DNA from: Caldifarciminota bacterium
GTDB taxonomy: Bacteria > SDB-A
DNA: 36,731 bases
Direction of reading: 5' to 3'
NCBI GenBank assembly: GCA_016929715.1
Contig: JAFGIG010000090.1
Coordinates: 1 to 36,731 of the forward strand
Every line of letters starts with the position of its first letter. Position 1 is the stretch's first letter. Positions 1 to 8,856 of the stretch are shown here, in pieces. The notes beneath the pieces were generated by a model. The model did no database searches. It was not told the DNA's origin and was given only the letters and a program-made list of their open reading frames with translations. Position numbers and translations under genes: made by a program.

Positions 1-88
1 AGGAGCTCTTGTCTCATCCGGAACATATTTCTACAGGATAGTCGCCGGTTCTTTCACTGACGCCAATAAGATAGTCGTAGTGAGATAG
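1..88 (+). CDS. 3' end of a secreted protein with FlgD-like/T9SS-type C-terminal module (partial)
   Basis: Frame 2..88 reads GALVSSGTYFYRIVAGSFTDANKIVVVR*, nearly matching the C-termini of the next two ORFs (GKLVGSGTYFYRMSAGAFSAGDKLILVR*, GVLVSSGTYFYRVCAQEHSSGDKFVIVR*). Confidence 0.85.
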   Translation, partial: GALVSSGTYFYRIVAGSFTDANKIVVVR

Positions 89-98
89 TAGGAAATGA

Positions 99-123
99 TA
101 AAGGGGGCTTTATGCCCCCTTTA
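99..123 (+). terminator. Hairpin after the partial gene
   Basis: Perfect 10-bp stem TAAAGGGGGC-TTTAT-GCCCCCTTTA; no strong T-tract follows. Confidence 0.6.
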
Positions 124-216
124 GGTTTAATAAACAGAAATAAAAATTCTTCAAAAAGGAGAATAAGCTAAAGCAATAACATGTGTTTAATATTGGCCCA
201 TATTAAAGGAGGCACA

Positions 217-3200
217 GTGAAATTTGTCCTGCATTTAGTCACGCTATTGGTTTTCTCAGGTATAATCAGCGCTCAATCCGACAGAAGCGATGTGATGAAT
301 ATCGAAATAGCAAGGGAAGGGATTACAGAAATTGACCTGACTTTTAATCTCGGATTTTTTGAAATCAATGATTTTTCGGTAAACGGAAAAAACTATCATG
401 AAATTTCCGCTTCGGGAATTATGTTACCCGGAGAGCCGGGCAAACCGTCTCTGCCGTCTTATTCAAGAGTTATTGCGGTGCCCAAGGGAGCAGAAATATT
501 CCTGAATATTAAAAATTATAAAACCGTTGTAATAAATGATATTCTGCCCGTTCCTTCTTTTGAGATACCAGCGGAAAACGACGATTCTCCTCTCAGATAT
601 CTGCCTGAAGATTCAGTTTACAACGGAAAAGAACCTTTTCCTTCCCAAAATGTTTTCATTTCACAGAAATGGAGCTTCCGAGGCGTTGATCTCGTTACTG
701 TGACTGTAGTTCCATTTTCTTGGAACCCGCAGACGTATGTCCTGACCGTTTTTGAAAATATAGAATTCAGCGTCGTATTTGAAGGAGGAAACGGTAGAAT
801 CGGAGATGACAGGCTCAGGACTAAAAACAGCGATATTGTGTTGAAAAACATCGTAGTTAACTATCAATCAATTCCCGTCATAGATTATTCCTCGAGAATT
901 TCAGAAGCACTTGCCGAATCGAAAGATAATGCGGAATTTATAATTATTATCCCCGACGATTCCGTTTTTATAAACTGGGCAGAAAGCATAAAAGATTTCA
1001 GGGTAGAAGAAGGCATAATTACACAGGTATTCACACTGACCGATATCGGTGGAAGCACTTGGAATGCCATAGACAATTTTATAAGCAACGCATACTACAG
1101 CTGGACAATCCCGCCTGAGGCTGTTTTGATTTTATCCGACTATCCAAACAGCGGCGATGGATACGGAATCACTTCTCCGATGTATAACAGCTATTGTGTC
1201 TCCGATAATATATACGCGGACGTTGACGGAGACAATCTTCCGGATCTTGCTATAGGAAGAATATGCGCTCAGAACGAAAATCAACTGAGGGACATGATAA
1301 CAAAAAATTTGGATCTCGAGAGAAATCCAACAGTTGAAATGCCTTTTTACAAAAACCCAATTTCCGCATGCGGATGGCAGTATGAAAGATGGTTTCAGCT
1401 TTGCGCAGAAGTTATATGGGGTTTCTGGGCGAATTCCCTGTCCAAAGACCCTGTCAGGGTTTACGCAATATATCAGGCTCCCAATCCAACTCCGGGTATG
1501 GCTTGGTCAACGGCAGCCAACACTCAGACTGTGGTCAATTATTTCAACGCTCTCGGCTACATACCTTTGACGGTTCCGGCAGGGATAGACTGGTATGGGA
1601 CAGGGGCACAGATTATCACCGCGATAAATAGCGGAGCATTTATGCTTCAGCACAGGGATCACGGCTACGAAACCGGATGGGGAGAACCTGATTTTTCTAT
1701 AAACAGCATAAATCAGCTGCAGAATGAACAAAATAAATACCCGTTCGTGATGTCCACAAACTGCCTGACGGGAAAATACAACAGCGGGGCTCAGGTCTTT
1801 GCTGAAAGATTTCACAGAATCACCGGAAAAGGCGCTCTCGGAGTGAATGCAGCGAGCGAAGTCTCATATTCCTTCGTCAATGACGTTTACGCATGGGGTC
1901 TATACGATTATATGTGGCCCTGGTTCGATCCTTATTACGGAACAGGGACCCAAGCCGATGTCAGGCCGGGCTGGGCCATGATGTATGCTAAATACTACCT
2001 TTTTTATTCGTCTTGGTGCGGATCGACATCAAAACCTGTTACCTATCACCTTATGCACCATTTTGGAGATCCCTACATGAGGATGAATTATGAGGTCCCC
2101 CAGCATCTGTCTGTTGTTCACGCGAACGCGATTTTGTCAGGCACAGATTCTTTTGGAGTGCAGGCGCCATCCGGGAGTTTCGTCGCATTCTCCAGAAACG
2201 GAAATGTCCTTGGAAGAGGCGACGGCACGGGAAACATGAGTTATTACGGAATTGAACCGCAGAATCCGGGAGATACAGTAAGAATTGCTGTCATCTCTCA
2301 GAATTATTACAGATATGTTATGTTATTGCCTGTCGTTTCCGCTTCTTTGCCTTATGTTGTCTATTCGCACATTAGCGATACAACCGGAGGCAACGGCGAC
2401 GGTCAGATTAATCCCGGACAATCTTATTCTATGACTGTTCAGGTCACAAATTGGGGAGGTGTCGCCGCCCAGGGAGTGAACGGATTCCTTTCAGGTTCAG
2501 ATCCAAACGTCTCTTTTATGAGTGATACTGTTTTATACGGGACTATAAATTCAATGGACACGTCTCAAACCAATCAGACGCTCGGAATAACCCTAGCCAA
2601 TTCAGTTAGCGACAGCACTTTTCTTGAATTTAATATTAACTGCGTGGATTCTAACGACTCCTTATGGACAAGTCAGATAAGAGTTATGGTCAATTCACCT
2701 TCAATTGAAGTATCTTCCCTCGACGGTCCTTCGGCGATTGAACCGGGTGATGATTTCCGTGTTTCAGCCAATATTTTTAACAAAGGATCCGGCACGGCGA
2801 GAAACATCGAATTTATCTGCAGAATATCGGATCCGTATATTTCTGTTATAGACTCGATAGCTTTCTCAGACAGCCTGTTAAGCCAGCAACAACTTGATTT
2901 CGACAGTGTTTTCAGAATTACAGTAGACCCTTCATGTCCTCAAGGGCATTTTGCTGATATGATTTTGGTTACGAAATCTCAGGGAGGGATGGTTTTTTCA
3001 GAAACATTCAGGATAGGCGTAGGTGTTTCTTTCATGGAAGATTTTGAAACAGGCGGCCCTAACTGGTCGTTCTCTGGCCCTTCATCATGGCATGTCACCG
3101 AACACAGGAGTCACAGCCCTGTGAAATCTATATATTGCGGAAATGAAGGGACCTGGCAGTATTCGAATTCGATTGTTAATTCGAGAGTTGTTAGCCCTGA

Positions 3201-3846
3201 TTTGCACTACGTCAACAACAGCGTTCTTTCTTTCTGGCATTATTATGAAATGGCTAACAATTACGACAAAGTCCAGCTCCAATACAGTCTTGACGGTGGA
3301 ACTACCTGGAATCTCATCAATCCCGAAGAAGGATACACAGGGGCATGGGCATACACTCCTTACGACTCCATTTATACAGGTTCACAGACAACCTGGCAGG
3401 AACAGCAAGTGAGATTTTACGGAGAAGGAACCTTGAAATTCTGCTGGCTGTTCTTTTCCAACCCGACAATATCAGCAGAAGGATATTATTTTGACGATGT
3501 CAGTCTTTCTCTGGGCTCGGGTTTTATAGGAGTGGAAGAAGAGGAAGAACCGGGAATAGAGGGAGTGTTCTCATTCTGTCTAAACGCAGCCTATCCTAAT
3601 CCGATGACTAACCGGGGCATAATATCATTCAGCATCGGTCAAGAAGAGAACGTAAGTTTAATAATTTATGATATTTCAGGCAGAGGGGTAAAAACTCTTC
3701 AAAACGGGATAATGAGACCGGGCAGTTACAGAGTTGAATGGGATGGGAGAGACGAGTTAGGAAAACTTGTGGGAAGCGGAACTTATTTTTACAGAATGTC
3801 CGCCGGCGCATTCAGCGCGGGTGATAAACTTATATTAGTGAGATAG
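217..3846 (+). CDS. Secreted C25 (gingipain-like) cysteine peptidase with CARDB-like, jelly-roll/MAM-like and FlgD-like C-terminal modules
   Basis: The ORF track opens at 181, but GTG at 217 is preceded by AAAGGAGG and starts a signal peptide (MKFVLHLVTLLVFSGIISAQ). C25-type His (QHRDHGYETGW) and Cys (STNCLTGKYN) motifs; FlgD-like C-terminus. Confidence 0.85.
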   Translation: MKFVLHLVTLLVFSGIISAQSDRSDVMNIEIAREGITEIDLTFNLGFFEINDFSVNGKNYHEISASGIMLPGEPGKPSLPSYSRVIAVPKGAEIFLNIKNYKTVVINDILPVPSFEIPAENDDSPLRYLPEDSVYNGKEPFPSQNVFISQKWSFRGVDLVTVTVVPFSWNPQTYVLTVFENIEFSVVFEGGNGRIGDDRLRTKNSDIVLKNIVVNYQSIPVIDYSSRISEALAESKDNAEFIIIIPDDSVFINWAESIKDFRVEEGIITQVFTLTDIGGSTWNAIDNFISNAYYSWTIPPEAVLILSDYPNSGDGYGITSPMYNSYCVSDNIYADVDGDNLPDLAIGRICAQNENQLRDMITKNLDLERNPTVEMPFYKNPISACGWQYERWFQLCAEVIWGFWANSLSKDPVRVYAIYQAPNPTPGMAWSTAANTQTVVNYFNALGYIPLTVPAGIDWYGTGAQIITAINSGAFMLQHRDHGYETGWGEPDFSINSINQLQNEQNKYPFVMSTNCLTGKYNSGAQVFAERFHRITGKGALGVNAASEVSYSFVNDVYAWGLYDYMWPWFDPYYGTGTQADVRPGWAMMYAKYYLFYSSWCGSTSKPVTYHLMHHFGDPYMRMNYEVPQHLSVVHANAILSGTDSFGVQAPSGSFVAFSRNGNVLGRGDGTGNMSYYGIEPQNPGDTVRIAVISQNYYRYVMLLPVVSASLPYVVYSHISDTTGGNGDGQINPGQSYSMTVQVTNWGGVAAQGVNGFLSGSDPNVSFMSDTVLYGTINSMDTSQTNQTLGITLANSVSDSTFLEFNINCVDSNDSLWTSQIRVMVNSPSIEVSSLDGPSAIEPGDDFRVSANIFNKGSGTARNIEFICRISDPYISVIDSIAFSDSLLSQQQLDFDSVFRITVDPSCPQGHFADMILVTKSQGGMVFSETFRIGVGVSFMEDFETGGPNWSFSGPSSWHVTEHRSHSPVKSIYCGNEGTWQYSNSIVNSRVVSPDLHYVNNSVLSFWHYYEMANNYDKVQLQYSLDGGTTWNLINPEEGYTGAWAYTPYDSIYTGSQTTWQEQQVRFYGEGTLKFCWLFFSNPTISAEGYYFDDVSLSLGSGFIGVEEEEEPGIEGVFSFCLNAAYPNPMTNRGIISFSIGQEENVSLIIYDISGRGVKTLQNGIMRPGSYRVEWDGRDELGKLVGSGTYFYRMSAGAFSAGDKLILVR

Positions 3847-3864
3847 AAAAACAAGGAGAAAAAT

Positions 3865-6800
3865 TTGAAAATATACCTAATCTCAGCCCTGCTCATTGTT
3901 TTTTTGTTTTCTTCGGTTCATGCAAGTGTTCTTGTGCATGATTTTTCAATCGGTGATAACGAATTTTCTTTTGAGGACATAGACGGCAGAAAAATCATTT
4001 CGCTTAAAAACGGGATATTGCCTCCGGATATCGGAAGCCCATCACTGCCGGCATTGAAAATGATATTCAGCATCCCTGCTGGCTCTGTGGTAAGAAAAGT
4101 TGAAACAGCAGACGAGACGTGGGAATACTTGGGAAACTACAAAATCTTTCCCAACCAGGGGCTCTTGAAATTTGGTGTTCCTTTCTTTATGGCTTCTGAA
4201 GACCTGGATGTCTATTCAAAAAACGGTTTTATTCCTGAAAACACAGTTGACCGCTTTTCGACGGGAGTCAAATCCGGTTTTTCTCTGTGCAATTTCGAAC
4301 TGAACCCTTTCAGGTATAATCCTGCTACAGGCGATTTGTATTTCCTCAGAAACTGCAGGATTCAGATACATTATGACGAAGGACTCGGAGAAAGCGTTTT
4401 TTTGAGCGAAAATCAACTTCGTGTCTTTATGAAAGAGATCCTCGGAATGGTGGAAAATCCCGGGGATGTTTATTTATTCAAACCCTTTACGAGAGATTTA
4501 AGAGACTCCGCGAATGAATATATAATAGTAGCTCCGCAGTCTCTGTCCGGTGAATTCGACGAACTCATAGAGTGGAAATCAAGAAAAGGTCTCTCATCCT
4601 CTGTCGTCTCTGCTGAATGGATATACTCGAATTACACTGGTTACGACAACATGGAGAAAATCAGAAATTTCGTTCAGGACATGCATCAGAACAATGGCCT
4701 GATATATCTAGTTCTTGCCGGAGATTATGATAATTTTGGCGCGAGGATTATTCCAATAAGGAACTATTCGACCACAGAAACAACTCCCTCAGACCTTTAT
4801 TTTTCGGATATTGTCCCCTATTCGTCGAACTGGGACGGAAACGGGAATCACATTTACGGCGAATACGGAATTGACGGATGCGACTGGTACAGCGATGTCT
4901 ATGTGGGCAGATTTCCGCTAAACTCCGCCGTAGAAGTTCAACGATGGGTTTCGAAGGTTCTCGACTACGAAAGAACCCCTGCCTTCAGTTATCACGAGAG
5001 ATCTTTGATGGCGGGAGCAGGTCTCTGGCCAAACATAAACTACTACGGCGACAGAGTCTGCAATTATATAACTCAAAACTGCCTTCCCGCTTATTGGGAG
5101 CATAATAAAATGTATCAGCTCGATACACTGTCTTTTCCTGTGGGCTTTGCTGACTCTTTCAACCAGGGTTACGCCTGGTGTCAGCTCTGCGGTCACGGCA
5201 ATTACGACGGTGTATATTGGTATGAACCGGGAGGAGCCATGTTGAGCGGCGCCACGGCTTCGGGAACTACCAACGGAGCGAAACTCGGTGTAGTCCATTC
5301 AATTGCCTGCGAACCAGGATGGTTCGACAACCACGAGTGCATGGGCGAAAAGCTTTTCAATTCTCCCGGTGGTGGAGCCATTGCCGTCCAGTTCAACGCA
5401 AGATACGGGTGGGGATCACCGCCTTCGTTCGGCCCTTCCGAGTGGCTTTGTATATGGCTCGCGGAAGCTGTTTTTGTAGATGAAGTATGGAATATAGGAA
5501 CGGCACACGGTTTGAGCAAAGACAGGATGGTTCCAGGACTTACACAGGGTCAGCACTGGTGCATAACCGAACTTAACCTTTTTGCTGATCCCGAGATTCC
5601 CATATATTCAAAGGAACCTTCACTTTTTAATATCTCTTACGATCCGATTGTAAACCAAGGATCTGTCGGGTATTATGTCACTGTCTCGGGGGCATCGGGA
5701 CCCCTTGAAGGAGCTCTCTGTTGTCTTTCAGACATAGACGATCCATCTCTTAAATTTCGCGCTTTAACTGACGCGTCGGGCAACGCGGTAATAAACTGCA
5801 ATTTCATATCCACGCCTTCGGCAGTATTTAGCGTGACTGCTCATGATTACGTTTCTTTTCTCGACACTTTGCCGGTTTCGACTTCAGCTTCATATATAGC
5901 CTTCACGCGCATAGATTCGCTCACAGGCGGTTATCTGAACGGGCAGATAAACTCAGGTTGTAGTTACTCAATTAGAATTGAAGTTTCTAATTTTGGATAT
6001 AACCAGGCTCAAGGGGTGAAAGGCATTCTCTCCTGCGGCGATCCGGGGATAATATTTTCTCAGGATACTTTGATTTTCGGAAACATTGACCCCTCGGATT
6101 CTGTCGTTTCTTCCAATTCAGCCGGTTTTTCAGTTCAGAACAATGTCCCTGACAGCACAGAAGTCATCGTGACAGTCCAGTGCTTTGACCAGAACGACAG
6201 CACTTGGACAAGTTCATTTCAAATTTCTGTGAACTCGCCTGAAATCCGTTTTGTCTCGCTCAAAGGTCCTGGATCGGCATCCCCTGGAGATACTCTCTTG
6301 TTAACGCCGGTTATTGAGAACCTCGGCAGTGCGGGTGCAGTCAATCCGATTGTTAAGCTCAAATGTTCGAACCCCTTTGTGACAGTTATTGATTCTTCCG
6401 AGAATCCGCAGACAATAAATTTTGGAGAAACAGTTGAACTCTACAGACAGTTTTCACTTTCGATTTCAGAAAACTGCCCTGAACCTTCCTACTTGGACCT
6501 CGTTTTCGAACTTAAGACAGAAAGCCTTGACGTATTTTACGACACATTTACTCTTTTTGTCGGAGAAGCTTTCACCGAGGATTTCGAAGGGACTCTGACT
6601 AACTGGGAATTTTTTGGTTCAACAAGCTGGCATGTCACTCAGCATTCCTCCTATAGTCCTGTCAAATCAATGTATTGCGGAGTTGAAAATTCCTGGACTT
6701 ATGCAAATTCAATAGTCAATTCAAGGGTTGCAACACATGACCTGACGATATCAAACGGCAGTGAATTGAGTTTTTGGCACAAATACGAAATTTATGATAA

Positions 6801-7380
6801 TAAGGACAAAGTTCAGGTTCAGATTTCAACTGACGGAGGATCGACATGGTCGCTGATAAATCCTATTCAGGGATACACAGGCAAATGGGTTTACTCTCCT
6901 TATGATTCGATATACACGGGAAGCCAGCCTTCATGGCAGGAGCAGAATTTTATACTCGATTACGACGGGACAGTCAGGGTTTGCTGGCTTTTCTTTTCAA
7001 ACCCCGCTGACAACGCCGAGGGTTATTATTTCGACGATGTTTCTATTTCTCTTTCGTCTGGACTCACTTCCGTGGAAGAACCCGAGCAACCTATTTTCGA
7101 AGGCGGGTTGAACTTGCTAAGAGCATACCCGAATCCCACAAGCGGCCGCATAATGATATCTTACGTTCTCGGCATGCCCTCAGTTGTCAAGGTTTCAGTT
7201 TACGATATCACAGGTAGAGAAATCGCGACGATTTTCGAAGGAGAGCAGACAATGGGCAGATATACTCACGAATGGGAGGGTAGAGATCAAAGAGGAGTTT
7301 TGGTTTCTTCGGGTACTTATTTTTACCGTGTCTGTGCCCAGGAACATTCTTCAGGAGACAAGTTCGTAATTGTCAGGTAA
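3865..7380 (+). CDS. Secreted C25 (gingipain-like) cysteine peptidase, paralogue of the upstream gene
   Basis: TTG start after AAGGAG; signal peptide MKIYLISALLIVFLFSSVHA; catalytic-like CGHGNYDG and HSIACEPGWFDN; C-terminal half parallels the upstream ORF module by module. Confidence 0.85.
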   Translation: MKIYLISALLIVFLFSSVHASVLVHDFSIGDNEFSFEDIDGRKIISLKNGILPPDIGSPSLPALKMIFSIPAGSVVRKVETADETWEYLGNYKIFPNQGLLKFGVPFFMASEDLDVYSKNGFIPENTVDRFSTGVKSGFSLCNFELNPFRYNPATGDLYFLRNCRIQIHYDEGLGESVFLSENQLRVFMKEILGMVENPGDVYLFKPFTRDLRDSANEYIIVAPQSLSGEFDELIEWKSRKGLSSSVVSAEWIYSNYTGYDNMEKIRNFVQDMHQNNGLIYLVLAGDYDNFGARIIPIRNYSTTETTPSDLYFSDIVPYSSNWDGNGNHIYGEYGIDGCDWYSDVYVGRFPLNSAVEVQRWVSKVLDYERTPAFSYHERSLMAGAGLWPNINYYGDRVCNYITQNCLPAYWEHNKMYQLDTLSFPVGFADSFNQGYAWCQLCGHGNYDGVYWYEPGGAMLSGATASGTTNGAKLGVVHSIACEPGWFDNHECMGEKLFNSPGGGAIAVQFNARYGWGSPPSFGPSEWLCIWLAEAVFVDEVWNIGTAHGLSKDRMVPGLTQGQHWCITELNLFADPEIPIYSKEPSLFNISYDPIVNQGSVGYYVTVSGASGPLEGALCCLSDIDDPSLKFRALTDASGNAVINCNFISTPSAVFSVTAHDYVSFLDTLPVSTSASYIAFTRIDSLTGGYLNGQINSGCSYSIRIEVSNFGYNQAQGVKGILSCGDPGIIFSQDTLIFGNIDPSDSVVSSNSAGFSVQNNVPDSTEVIVTVQCFDQNDSTWTSSFQISVNSPEIRFVSLKGPGSASPGDTLLLTPVIENLGSAGAVNPIVKLKCSNPFVTVIDSSENPQTINFGETVELYRQFSLSISENCPEPSYLDLVFELKTESLDVFYDTFTLFVGEAFTEDFEGTLTNWEFFGSTSWHVTQHSSYSPVKSMYCGVENSWTYANSIVNSRVATHDLTISNGSELSFWHKYEIYDNKDKVQVQISTDGGSTWSLINPIQGYTGKWVYSPYDSIYTGSQPSWQEQNFILDYDGTVRVCWLFFSNPADNAEGYYFDDVSISLSSGLTSVEEPEQPIFEGGLNLLRAYPNPTSGRIMISYVLGMPSVVKVSVYDITGREIATIFEGEQTMGRYTHEWEGRDQRGVLVSSGTYFYRVCAQEHSSGDKFVIVR

Positions 7381-7390
7381 AAATATTTTT

Positions 7391-7418
7391 TACAGGGACG
7401 GCTGATGCCGTCCCTGTA
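7391..7418 (+). terminator. Intrinsic terminator after the tandem C25 peptidase genes
   Basis: Perfect 12-bp stem TACAGGGACGGC-TGAT-GCCGTCCCTGTA followed by a T-rich stretch. Confidence 0.85.
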
Positions 7419-7453
7419 TTTTATCTTAATTTACAAAAGGAAAAGGAGTTTTT

Positions 7454-8494
7454 TTGAAGGAATATACTGATTACGCTGTAGAAATGATATTGGAATTGTG
7501 CAAAATACCAAGTCCATCAGGATTCACAGGAAAAATAGAGAAGGCAATATATAAAGAATTGGAATCTATAGGATACAGACCTTGTTATACTAACAAAAAA
7601 TCCATATTGACCGATCTCGGCGGAGAAGGGGACCCTTTAATACTCGCGGCTCACGTCGACACATTAGGCGCAATGGTCCGCTCTCTGAAACCAAATGGAA
7701 GATTACGTTTGACTAAAATCGGCGGCTATCCGGAAAACAACATTGAAGGTGAAAATTGCACGATACACACACGCGAAGGGAAAAATTATTCCGGAACCGT
7801 CCAGATTCTTAAACCTTCCGTCCATGTCAGCAGAACTGTCGGTGAAGACAAAAGAGATGACGCGAGCATTGAGATAGTTGTCGACGAAAAAGTAAAAGAA
7901 AAGAAAGACCTGCAGGCTCTTGGTATCTGCGCGGGTGATTTTGTGTCTTTCGACCCGAGAACAGTCCTGACTCAAAGCGGATTTATAAAGAGCAGGCACC
8001 TCGACGACAAAGCAAGTTCGGGAATTCTTCTTTCTCTTGCCAAATTCATAAAGGAAAAAAATATTGTGCTGACCCGTAAAGTTTACATTCTCTTTACGAC
8101 TTTCGAAGAAGTAGGTCATGGGGCTTGCTCGGGACTGCCGGATGATGCAGTTGAAATGATTTCCGTCGATATGGGAGCGGTTGGAGACGATCTCGAAACA
8201 GACGAATTCAAAGTGTCTGTCTGCGCTAAAGATTCGAACGGACCCTATGATTATGATATCACATCAAGACTTGTTGAAATTGCAAAAAGAGAAAAACTGA
8301 ACTTCGCAGTCGATATATATCCGTTCTACGGTTCGGATGCTGATATGGCTCTTCACGCAGGATACGATTTTAAACACGGACTTTTAGGACCGGGAGTTTC
8401 AGCATCTCACGGGTATGAGAGAACTCACACAGAGGGAATTGAAAACACTTTGCTATTGCTCAAAGGATACGTCACTTTTCCCCGGAATTCTTAG
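7454..8494 (+). CDS. M42 family metallopeptidase (glutamyl aminopeptidase/endoglucanase-like)
   Basis: TTG start with AAAAGGAG; LAAHVDTLGAMV, HLDDKASSGILLSLAKFI, TFEEVGHGA, SHGYERTHTEGIENT are typical M42 motifs. Confidence 0.9.
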   Translation: MKEYTDYAVEMILELCKIPSPSGFTGKIEKAIYKELESIGYRPCYTNKKSILTDLGGEGDPLILAAHVDTLGAMVRSLKPNGRLRLTKIGGYPENNIEGENCTIHTREGKNYSGTVQILKPSVHVSRTVGEDKRDDASIEIVVDEKVKEKKDLQALGICAGDFVSFDPRTVLTQSGFIKSRHLDDKASSGILLSLAKFIKEKNIVLTRKVYILFTTFEEVGHGACSGLPDDAVEMISVDMGAVGDDLETDEFKVSVCAKDSNGPYDYDITSRLVEIAKREKLNFAVDIYPFYGSDADMALHAGYDFKHGLLGPGVSASHGYERTHTEGIENTLLLLKGYVTFPRNS

Positions 8495-8708
8495 ATTTGC
8501 CTGCTTCCTTAAATGTTTTTTTTAAAAAGACGCTGACACTGCTTCCTGTAATCATCCCAAGTATATAAACAATTATTACTCCAAACGCGATAGGCATGCT
8601 TGTCTTCCATCCGAGAAATGACAGTGTTGCTGTTTCTCTGTTTTGAAATGCGAAAATAGCAATAAATGCAATAAACAATACGATTAAAATCATGTAAAAA
8701 TAACGCAT
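8472..8708 (-). CDS. LapA/DUF1049-like small membrane protein
   Basis: Two TM segments and FQNRETATLSFLGWKTSMPIAFGVIIVYILGMITGS, typical of LapA; GGAGG upstream of ATG; overlaps the convergent M42 gene by 23 nt. Confidence 0.75.
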   Translation of the reverse strand: MRYFYMILIVLFIAFIAIFAFQNRETATLSFLGWKTSMPIAFGVIIVYILGMITGSSVSVFLKKTFKEAGKSKNSGEK

Positions 8709-8856
8709 GTCGAGCCTCCTTTGATTGTAAATATTAATAATAACCTAAAATCTTCCTTTTTTGCAAACGCGAAAAACGCTTTTTGCAACTGTAAATCTCC
8801 ATTTGCAATTGAGGAAATGGTAAAATTAAACAAACCTAAGATGAAGGGGAAAAACA

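Noticed and set aside
618-1815. Several 60-100 aa ORFs antisense to or out of frame with the first C25 peptidase
   Set aside because: They lie inside a strongly coding frame, lack SD sites and have low-complexity or non-natural composition; shadow ORFs.
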